Source: Lytechinus variegatus (Eukaryota > Echinodermata > Echinoidea > Temnopleuroida > Toxopneustidae). From it: a stretch of 64,000 nucleotides of DNA. Position numbers and translations under genes: made by a program. The first letter of the stretch is position 1; the number at the start of each line of letters is the position of its first letter. Below are positions 55,060 to 64,000 of this stretch, piece by piece. The DNA lies in assembly GCF_018143015.1 (NCBI RefSeq), contig NC_054743.1:34373934-34437933 (forward strand), read 5' to 3'. The notes beneath the pieces were generated by a model. The model saw only the letters and a program-made list of their open reading frames with translations. It made no database searches and was not told where the DNA came from.

Positions 55060-55800
55060 TAACGAGGAGTTTAATATCATTAGCAGCATCATTGTCATCA
55101 CCATCATAATGATAATAAGAAGAATGAATAAATTATTGTATACCTCTCCTTGATCCCCATTATCCATATTATCATCGTCATTGGCAGCAGCAGTCATCAT
55201 CATCATCATCATCATCATCACCATCATCATCATCATATCATCATCATCATCGTCGTCATTCGTCGTCATCATCATCATCATCATCGTCATTCGTCATCAT
55301 CATCATCAGCAGCAGCCATCATCATCATCATCGTCATCGTCATCATCACCATCATCATGATCATTATAATCATCATCATGATCATTATCATCATCATCAT
55401 CATCATCGTCGTCGTCATCATCACCATCATCATGATCATTATAATCATCATCGTCATTCGTCATCATCATCATCAGCAGCAGGCATCATCATCATCATCA
55501 CCATCATCATGATCATTTTAATCATCATCATCATCATTATTATCATCATCATCATCAACATCACCACCGCCACCATCGCCACCACCATCACCTCATTGAC
55601 TTTCACTAACTATTCTTCACAATCCTAATTATCATGAACTTCATCTTCATCATCATTATCATCATCACCATCATCATGAGCAGCATCATCATCATTATCA
55701 TCATCATCGTCATCATCATCATCAACATCATCATCATCGTCTTCTTCTTCTTCTTTATCTTTATTATCATCACAATCACAACAAATCAGTAAGAGTAAAA
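55060..55800. repeat. (ATC)n-rich low-complexity array
   Basis: Long imperfect CATCAT/ATCATC tracts with interspersed GTC, CAC and AGCAGC words, partly as longer duplicated blocks (CACCATCATCATGATCATTA occurs several times). Poly-His, poly-Ile and poly-Asp frames here are compositional. Confidence 0.95.
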
Positions 55801-56104
55801 ATAGCATAACACGTGTATAATGATCCTGAACCCATTTGATAATAGATTTTCACACATCAATGGAAATGTTAATTTTCATTGTCACAATGACTGACACACT
55901 CCACAATAATTGCAAATGTAATAATTGCGAATGGACGAAATACTATTGATTTTGAATTCACTGCTGAATGACATGCTTAAATAAGAATAACAACAACTAT
56001 CTACCCAGATGGACTTGAATCCCCCGGGCAAAGACTAGCAATGACTAGCAATACCATTGAATAACTTTGACATCCATAAAAAGTTGGGGTTGGTAATATT
56101 CGTA

Positions 56105-56330
56105 CACTGTTATCCATAAAATAAAGACGTTCCTGCAGCAGAGTCTCGAGAACACCTGTTATCTTACCAGATTGCGTAATCTTACAGAAAATTGGTGTTT
56201 GGTGTATGTAATCTTACAAATTTCCTTAAATAAAACACCCTTTCCCCCTTTTTAAACAGACCTGTTCTGTTAAATTTCCTGTTCTCTGAATTATTGCATA
56301 CTGCAAAATCTTCTCTTTTTTCTGTAAAAT
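56105..56330. mobile_element. MITE (CACTGTTA family), interrupted copy
   Basis: CACTGTTATCCATAAAATAA, then GTTCCTGCAGCAGAGTCTCG and AACAGACCTGTTCTGTTAAA match the 28,149-28,432 element. TA precedes it. The right arm is not continuous. A possible right tip AAACAGTG plus TA is at 57,461-57,470, beyond the next repeat. Confidence 0.7.
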
Positions 56331-56338
56331 CGCGGTTT

Positions 56339-57455
56339 TTGTCTCACCTGCGAAGCAGTGTGAGACTATAGGCGCCGCTTTTCCGACGGCGGCGGTGGCG
56401 GCGGCGGCGACGGCGGCGTCAACATCAAATCTTAACCTGAGGTTAAGTTTTTGAAATGACGTCATAACTTAGAAAGTATATGGACCTAGTTAATAAAACT
56501 TGGCCATAAGGTTAATCAAGTATTACTGAACATCCTATTAGAGTTTCATGTCACATGACCAAGGTCAAAGGTCATTTAGGGTCAATGAACTTAGACCATG
56601 TTGGAGGATTCAACATCGAAATCTTAACCTGAGGTTAAGTTTTTGAAATGTCATCATAACTTAGAAAATATATGGACCTAGTTCATGAAACTTGTACATA
56701 AGGTTAATCAAGTATCACTGAACATCCTGCATGAGTTTCACGTCACATGACCAAGGTCAAAGGTCATTTAGGGTCAATGAACTTTGGTCGAATTGCGGAT
56801 ATCTGTTGAATTCCCATCATAACTTTGAAAGTTTATGGATCTGACTCATGAAACTTGGACATAATAGTAATCAAGCATCACTGAACATTTTGTGCAAGTT
56901 TCAGGTCTCATGATTAAGGTCAAAGGTCATTTAGGGTCAATGAACTTTGGCCGAATTGGGGGTATCTGTTGAATTACCATCATAACTTTGAAAGTTTATT
57001 GGTCTAGTTCATTAAACTTGGATATTATAGTAATCAAGTATCTCTGAACATCCTGTGCGCATTTCAGGTCACATGACCAAGGTCAAAGGTCAATGAACTT
57101 TGGCCGAACTGGGTGTATCTGTTGAATTACCATCATAAGTTTGAAAGTTTATGGATCTGATTCATGAAACTTGTACATAAGAGTAATCAAGTATCACTGA
57201 ACATCCTGTGCGAGTTTCAGGTCACATGATCAAGGTCACAGGTCATGTAAGGTCAATGAACTTTGGCCATGTTGGGTTTTTTTGTTGAATAACCATCATA
57301 TCTCTGTAAGTTTATTGGTCTAGTTCATAAAAAGTGGACATAAGAGTAACCATGTATCACTGAACATCTTGTGCGAGTTAGAGTAGTATTCAAAGTCAGC
57401 ACTGCTGCTATATTGAACCGCGTGGTGCAGGTGAGACGGCCAGAGGCATTCCACT
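56339..57455. repeat. Tandem repeat with a DR1 motif in each unit
   Basis: Five to six diverged units of about 150-190 bp. Each unit contains AACTTTGAAAGTTTATGG, AAGTATCACTGAACATCCTG, CAGGTCACATGACC and then AGGTCAAAGGTCA. The 13-mers are at 56,562, 56,754, 56,917 and 57,080, with AGGTCACAGGTCA at 57,233. A CGG-rich run (56,389-56,418) lies near the left end. Outer GTCTCACCTGC and GCAGGTGAGAC are inverted, which suggests that a mobile element carries the array. Confidence 0.88.
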
Positions 57456-57469
57456 TGTTTAAACAGTGT

Positions 57470-58905
57470 AGTCATAAGTTGTAGACTCGAGAAAATATAC
57501 TTTTTTTCGTGTCGAATTCATATATTTCCTTCCCATATGATTTATATTGCACTAAGCAAGATTCGAAAAAAAAGTATTGGCTTTGGACTCCAACAACAGA
57601 TTGGGATTAACATCGGGGGGGGGGGGCGTATTCTCCTATTGTTCCGCTCCTAACAACGCAAATATTAATGACATCCCAAGTTGTCGAATGATGTTGTTTT
57701 GCATCACTTTATTGTGCGAAAAGCAATAAAGGAACAGTGTAAGAATGACAATACATATACATTTACATAACAAAAGAGAGACTAGGACATAGTCACATTA
57801 CTGACACAAGCAGGGCAGATTAACTTAATGTTACAGTTACATAGATAAACTACCAAATAAGATGGAACATTCGGTGTAAGTATAATAAACTGTTCATCAT
57901 CAAGTTAATTTGTAATTAAAGTAATTATAGGCCCATAGATAATATCTTTAGGCCTAACATAAGTGCCCGAAAAAGAGCTTATTTTGTGAAAACTCACACA
58001 ATGATACAGGTTGGGCTTGATGTAATCGGTAGTGTACCCCTGTCGGAACCAAATAAGAGAACACCACAACCCCTCCCCTCTAGCAGCCACCCCTCCCCCT
58101 ACCAACGTCTAAAAGTATATTGACGGCAGATGGCGCTGTTTCACTATTGAGTTATGTTCTATCAATAATGTAGGCTTTTCTTCACTCGATATACCTCACA
58201 TTGTACAATTTAGTCACTATTCTGAGGTATTATATATTTCCTTGAAAATCTTTTATACACTTAACTGTTGAATGACGGGAAGGTAAAAACCAAAACCAGT
58301 TGACCTAACTTGATGAATAGGGAACGGAATTGACATACATGTATTTCAAGGTGATCCTGGACCAAGTAGAATGGTTGTTTTGTCGAGAAAAGGAATTCAG
58401 TTGAAGATTCAGTTGAATCACGACATCTTTCACCCCAGAGCAACATCGTCCTAGAGACAAATGAATATCGATGTCGCCTCGTTGATCATTATATCCCCCG
58501 GAAATGTCACGTGATGAGTGCCTTCATGACCTCATATCGTGATGACGACATCCAAGGGACCAATCAATAACGTGTTACCATGACATTAATGTGCTTTGTC
58601 TCACTATGATGATATTTTATGGGTCAGACATTCACAATTAGATTACTCACCGTTATTTTGGTTATGGCTTGTACACATTTGTGTATTGCTTCAAACGACG
58701 AATGTAATTTTCATATCGTTTGACTGATTTCTCGTTCGCCCGAAACAAGGTCAGTAATACTGTAGAAGGAGTTGGATGGAGGAGGAAAAGAATAAGAAGA
58801 ATAAGGAGCGGAAGAAGATAGAATATGGAAAAGAAGAAGCCGAAGAAGAAGAAGAAAAAAAGAAGAAGAAATGTATGTAAGGGATAGATAGATCCCCTCC
58901 TAAGA
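57470..58905. other. No gene recognised
   Basis: Unique-looking DNA with a G-run at 57,616 and a GAAGAA-rich stretch at 58,780-58,870. Small frames without features. Confidence 0.5.
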
Positions 58906-58910
58906 GAGTG

Positions 58911-59257
58911 ACCATCATTATCATCACCAACACCACCACCATCATTATCATCACCAACACCACCACCATCATTATCATCACCAACACCACCATCATTATC
59001 ATCACCATCACCACCACCATCATTATCATCACCAACACCACCATCATTATCATCACCAACACCATCACCATCATTATCATCACCAACACCACCACCATCA
59101 TTATCATCACCAACACCACCACCATCATTATCATCACCAACATCACCACCATCATTATCATCACCAACACCACCATCATTATCATCACCAACACCACCAT
59201 CATTATCATCACCAACACCACCATCATTATCATCACCAACGCCACCATCATTATCAT
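58911..59257. repeat. Minisatellite, 21-24-bp unit
   Basis: About 15 units of ACCACCATCATTATCATC plus ACCAAC, very regular in the middle. The 193- and 134-codon frames across it (MVVLVMI.. and TIIIITNT..) are repeat artefacts. Confidence 0.95.
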
Positions 59258-59319
59258 CATGACGATCATAGTCATCATCACCCGTACATCATCACAATCA
59301 CCATCACCATAATGATTCA

Positions 59320-59800
59320 TTGCCATCACCATCGTATTATTATCATCGTCCTTATCATCGTCATAGCATTAGCAGCAGCACCGGAATTTGTTTTAGCGAT
59401 CTCCCTCAAAAACAAAACAAAAGAACATAAAACACAAAGCAAAACATTGTTTGAACAGCCAGACAAACAGTCTGTGGTTCCTCAATGTTTAAAAACAGGA
59501 ACAGCGCCATCTTGTGCTCAGATTACGATCAATGTATTACTGTTAGATCAGTAACAGTAATGTTGTCACCGCAACTTGTATTGCCATCAATATTTTCATC
59601 AACATTTTCACTTATGTCGGGATATTCTCTACCACGAATACCATATTATCACCGTCACTACCACTTTATCACACATCTCATCCACATCCACCTGAGTCAC
59701 TATCTCAATTACTATCCATTATCATGCAATTATTAATTGAACTAATGCAAAATTAAATCAAACAGGAATAGACTCATTTTATGTTCTTTAATTAATATAC
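59320..59800. other. No gene recognised
   Basis: Unremarkable AT-rich DNA with CATCAC words at the left. Confidence 0.5.
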
Positions 59801-59803
59801 ATA

Positions 59804-60093
59804 GGCCCGTATTCTGGAGTCAGGTTTATCTTAGAACATGGTCTAACTCTGTGCTAAAATTATGGGGAGCCAAAAGTGTCAAAATTTGTATCTATGTTTC
59901 TTATATTTACTATGCTCTTTCCTGATTCTTCAATGGTGAAGACAAATATACTTCCTTGACAATTATGAATGATTTGAGAGTCAAATGAGCTGAAAATGTG
60001 ATATCTCTACTGTAAGTGATTTATGTAAAAAAAAAATGGCTATCCAAACTTCAAACCTCAGTTTAAGTTAAACCCGACTTCAGAATAAGGGCC
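59804..60093. mobile_element. MITE (GGCCCGTATTCTGGAGTC), ATA flanks
   Basis: 290 bp. Ends GGCCCGTATTCTGGAGTCAG and CGACTTCAGAATAAGGGCC are inverted, with ATA on both sides, a possible 3-bp target duplication as in PIF/Harbinger elements. Relative at 2720-3017. Confidence 0.75.
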
Positions 60094-60365
60094 ATAGTGT
60101 CTATAAATGGTTAACTTGTCGTTATACATGACAGCCAGGCCAAATCGATTGTACAACTAATTTTCTAATTCTCTGAAATTTTATTGACTTCCCTTACGTT
60201 CTGAAGGAGTAGAGGGGATATCGCGATCAACATACTGATCAATGGGGATAGCGCGCTGGAGGAGGAGGATGAAAGAAGGGAGAAATAACCTTCACACCAA
60301 CGGTTAGAATCTAGACTATCCTGTGTGTTGATGACGTATGTTTTGACGAAACAGCAATGTGTAAA

Positions 60366-60690
60366 AGGTAAATTGCCAATTCGTCTACTTTCAACTCGTC
60401 CACTCGTCATGGTCACCCTCCATTTAGTCTAATGCCATTCGCCTGTCAACATAATAGTCCAACAACCATTTGGTCCAATAACCATTTGGTCCAATCATCA
60501 CTTTGTCTAATCATCCATTTTGTCTATGACAATTTCGTCTCATATGCAGTTGGTCTAATATCCATTTCTATTTTCCTTCATTTCGCCCAAATAACACTTA
60601 GTAAAATTAGACCAAATGGTATATTAACTAAATGGCTATTGGACCAACTGGTTATTGAAAGAAATGGTGATAAAACGAACTTGCAATGAG
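60366..60690. mobile_element. Foldback element (TTCGTCTA/TTGGTCTAAT family)
   Basis: Left words GCCAATTCGTCTACTTTC and CATTTGGTCCAATCATCAC, right words AAAATTAGACCAAATGG and TATTGGACCAACTGG. The right end is degraded. Confidence 0.7.
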
Positions 60691-60951
60691 GCAAAAAAAG
60701 AGAAGAAGTTTGAGCTTAAAAGAGTGCAAAATGTTTTTTTGACATGAAGAAAATCATCTGAAAATGACTTAATCAGAAGGGTGCGAATTTTCGAAGAGTG
60801 TTTCTCGACGAGAAATATATATTTTGATAGAAAATATGTAGTTACTGAAGAACTTGGGTGAGTTTTCAGATTTCAGCTGAATGCTCGAACTATTGATTTC
60901 TGTAATGACGCCGTCTACGTTAAAGATGTGACAAGTGATAGGAGCGAGCAA

Positions 60952-62410
60952 AGGTCTCACAGGCCTAATTCATTCCCCATAGACTCATGTGTTAAATTGG
61001 CACTTTAAAAAATTCATAAAAAATAAGGATGAAATTCGGGGGTCGAATGTTTACTACCAGTGGATAGGATTTATATCTGGCAATCCATATCTGACCAGAA
61101 AAGGGTCCCTCGACCGGCTCATTTTAAAAATAAATTGGCGTGTTTGAAGACACCGTCGGGGGGAGCAGATTCATCAACTCAAACAGCAAAATAGCCGTAA
61201 TCCTTCCGCCAGTCAAAATATAGTCCAAAATTGGTGATATTTCTTCCCAATTAGGGAAAAGGAAGTTCAGTAATTACCAAATATAGAATCAGTGTTAGAT
61301 GGACAATCATATGCATACACTTTGTCAATCAGCCATATCAAAATTAAAAAAATAGCAATGGGTTGGCTCGAATGAATATCTAGGGCCTGCCACTAGTGAT
61401 TAGGCCCGTGAGACCTGTAATGTATGGCACATGAAGGTTTATTTTTAATTTACCTTCCTGGCTTTTCTTTAACATCTGTACACTCACTTTATCACAAAGA
61501 AATGCATGAAATATACAGATGTGTTATGTAATGACCATTTCTAATGTTACTTCTAATGTCTAGTGCCCTATGGATTTACATACATCCTACATGCCTATAT
61601 GTAGCTCAACAATGGATGCAATGTTAGGGCCCAAATCCTATAATGCAAATTGTAGATATGAATAGAGTGCATATCTGGATTCAAGATCTGCCCACAATAT
61701 AAATACCAGATTCACATGAGTTTAATTAGATAACAATAAAAAGAAATGAGAATCAACATACAAGCATACTATACATTCACATCTTCCTATGACAAGGGCC
61801 CAAGCCATTGTGTAAGAGAAAGAGGCAGGGGGTTAGATGGCTTGTATTCTAAATGGATGGGGGCTAGTCTGGCTAGAAGTCAGTAAAAGTTGAACAAGAT
61901 AGCAGTAGAACTCATTCTCAGCCCCCCCCCCCACATAGGCCTACTAACTATGCTCCCCCCCTCCCTCTTGAATCCATCACTCTTCAGCCAAATTCTAAAG
62001 TTTTTCTCTTCTCATTCCCTTCCCCATGAACCAATTTCACAAGCGCAATTGATGCAAGGCCTATCTAATGTGTACTTTATCTCGTGATGGGTGCAATACA
62101 CGATTTACAGCAGCGCTCGTCGGTATACGAAAACACACGACAACATGCAAGCAACCCAGTGCACAACACACGCACAGCCTACACAGCCTAGCCTAGGTAC
62201 ACAAACACAGAGTTAGTTACTAATAACAACTTGTTACATTGTACCTGTAGTACCCCTATGTAGCCTTGTATAGCCATGAAGTTCAGTTTTTGGACCTCTT
62301 GATGATTGAAACATGTCTACTAGAAAAACAATCTGCTACTGAAGAGTTGGGCAGGTATTTCATCCACTAAGGAATTCCCCATGTAATAGGCTATGGTCAA
62401 GGTTACCTAT
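60952..62410. repeat. 1.46-kb tandem repeat, copy 1
   Basis: 1,459 bp from AGGTCTCACAGGCCTAATTC to GGTCAAGGTTACCTAT. No gene recognised inside; the 65-codon frame at 61,890-62,087 is not convincing. The first 465 bp (60,952-61,416) are bounded by inverted AGGTCTCACAGGCCTAAT and ATTAGGCCCGTGAGACCT. Poly-C runs occur at 61,922 and 61,955. Confidence 0.95.
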
Positions 62411-63867
62411 AGGTCTCACAGGCCTAATTCATTCCCCATAGACTCATGTGTTAAATTGGCACTTTAAAAAATTCATAAAAAATAAGGATGAAATTCGGGG
62501 GTCGAATGTTTACTACCAGTGGATAGGATTTATATCTGGCAATCCATATCTGACCAGAAAAGGGTCCCTCGACCGGCTCATTTTAAAAATAAATTGGCGT
62601 GTTTGAAGACACCGTCGGGGGGAGCAGATTCATCAACTCAAACAGCAAAATAGCCGTAATCCTTCCGCCAGTCAAAATATAGTCCAAAATTGGTGATATT
62701 TCTTCCCAATTAGGGAAAAGGAAGTTCAGTAATTACCAAATATAGAATCAGTGTTAGATGGACAATCATATGCATACACTTTGTCAATCAGCCATATCAA
62801 AATTAAAAAAATAGCAATGGGTTGGCTCGAATGAATATCTAGGGCCTGCCACTAGTGATTAGGCCCGTGAGACCTGTAATGTATGGCACATGAAGGTTTA
62901 TTTTTAATTTACCTTCCTGGCTTTTCTTTAACATCTGTACACTCACTTTATCACAAAGAAATGCATGAAATATACAGATGTGTTATGTAATGACCATTTC
63001 TAATGTTACTTCTAATGTCTAGTGCCCTATGGATTTACATACATCCTACATGCCTATATGTAGCTCAACAATGGATGCAATGTTAGGGCCCAAATCCTAT
63101 AATGCAAATTGTAGATATGAATAGAGTGCATATCTGGATTCAAGATCTGCCCACAATATAAATACCAGATTCACATGAGTTTAATTAGATAACAATAAAA
63201 AGAAATGAGAATCAACATACAAGCATACTATACATTCACATCTTCCTATGACAAGGGCCCAAGCCATTGTGTAAGAGAAAGAGGCAGGGGGTTAGATGGC
63301 TTGTATTCTAAATGGATGGGGGCTAGTCTGGCTAGAAGTCAGTAAAAGTTGAACAAGATAGCAGTAGAACTCATTCTCAGCCCCCCCCCCACATAGGCCT
63401 ACTAACTATGCTCCCCCTCCCTCTTGAATCCATCACTCTTCAGCCAAATTCTAAAGTTTTTCTCTTCTCATTCCCTTCCCCATGAACCAATTTCACAAGC
63501 GCAATTGATGCAAGGCCTATCTAATGTGTACTTTATCTCGTGATGGGTGCAATACACGATTTACAGCAGCGCTCGTCGGTATACGAAAACACACGACAAC
63601 ATGCAAGCAACCCAGTGCACAACACACGCACAGCCTACACAGCCTAGCCTAGGTACACAAACACAGAGTTAGTTACTAATAACAACTTGTTACATTGTAC
63701 CTGTAGTACCCCCTATGTAGCCTTGTATAGCCATGAAGTTCAGTTTTTGGACCTCTTGATGATTGAAACATGTCTACTAGAAAAACAATCTGCTACTGAA
63801 GAGTTGGGCAGGTATTTCATCCACTAAGGAATTCCCCATGTAATAGGCTATGGTCAAGGTTACCTAT
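62411..63867. repeat. 1.46-kb tandem repeat, copy 2
   Basis: 1,457 bp. I saw only homopolymer-length differences from copy 1: the C-run after CTCAG (11 to 10), the next C-run (7 to 5) and AGTACCCC (4 C to 5 C). These account exactly for the 2-bp length difference. Confidence 0.95.
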
Positions 63868-64000
63868 AGGTCTCACAGGCCTAATTCATTCCCCATAGAC
63901 TCATGTGTTAAATTGGCACTTTAAAAAATTCATAAAAAATAAGGATGAAATTCGGGGGTCGAATGTTTACTACCAGTGGATAGGATTCATATCTGGCAAT
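63868..64000. repeat. 1.46-kb tandem repeat, copy 3 (cut by window end)
   Basis: The first 133 bp of a third unit, with one substitution (T to C at 63,989). The array therefore continues beyond the window. Confidence 0.95.

Noticed and set aside
55150-55512. 120-codon poly-His/poly-Ile frame
   Set aside because: Translation of (ATC)n/(CAT)n low-complexity DNA.
56389-56418. CGG-repeat CpG-island promoter
   Set aside because: Only about 30 bp, inside a repetitive element, with no adjoining gene.
58751-59332. 193-codon minus-strand frame and 134-codon plus-strand frame
   Set aside because: Both arise from the 21-24-bp ATCATCACC minisatellite; periodic VMIMMVVL and IIIITNT text has no protein character.
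1-64000. LTR retroelements, Polintons or other virus-like elements
   Set aside because: I saw no paired LTRs, primer-binding sites or capsid, integrase or polymerase frames; the retroelement traces are LINE tails and SINEs only.

Overview
The window is ordinary nuclear DNA from a metazoan: AT-rich, gene-poor and dense with repeats. The repeat families look like those of sea urchins and related echinoderms. These include echinoderm-type tRNA-derived SINEs, foldback MITEs, CAGTGGCG-ended hAT-like elements, TTAA-flanked palindromic elements, CR1/L2-like LINE tails, and a long repeat with AGGTCAAAGGTCA in every unit. An echinoid or other echinoderm is my inference (about 0.7); the species cannot be fixed from the sequence. 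No complete protein-coding gene, rRNA, CRISPR array or provirus was recognised. Nearly all open frames are short chance frames in repeats.

The main feature, at about 7.0-25.4 kb, is a tandem tRNA-Thr cluster. It has 28 full-length or near full-length tRNA-Thr genes and two pseudogene remnants, all on the minus strand, in 18.4 kb. All three threonine isoacceptors that eukaryotes normally use are present: 10 copies with anticodon AGT, 17 with TGT and 1 with CGT. Spacers are 0.23-0.8 kb and fall into about six classes. Many genes have a T-run (Pol III terminator) at or close to their 3' end, and nearly every spacer has a purine-rich tract beyond it. From 16.9 kb on, the genes repeat as higher-order blocks of about 2.2, 3.0 and 2.6 kb. 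Equivalent genes in different blocks can carry different anticodons. SINE, piggyBac-like and hAT-like insertions occur in some units and not in their paralogues, which dates insertion against duplication.

Left flank (1-7 kb): a possible acidic terminal exon, a LINE tail and several palindromic MITEs. Middle (25.4-41 kb): SINEs, an intact-looking 1.29-kb non-autonomous hAT-like element with an 8-bp target duplication, a foldback element that is the empty-site paralogue of a nested pair at 7.5-8.0 kb, and long stretches without recognisable content. At 41.3-41.9 kb a large palindrome between two (TA)n tracts carries two divergent, well-folded tRNA genes whose loop reads as anticodon TCA (UGA-reading). 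At 42.4-60.7 kb: a LINE 3' half, more MITEs, minisatellites at 52 and 59 kb, (ATC)n arrays at 55 kb, and a DR1-bearing tandem repeat at 56.3-57.4 kb. From 60,952 to the end, a 1,457-1,459-bp unit is tandemly repeated; two full copies and the start of a third are visible, differing almost only in homopolymer length.
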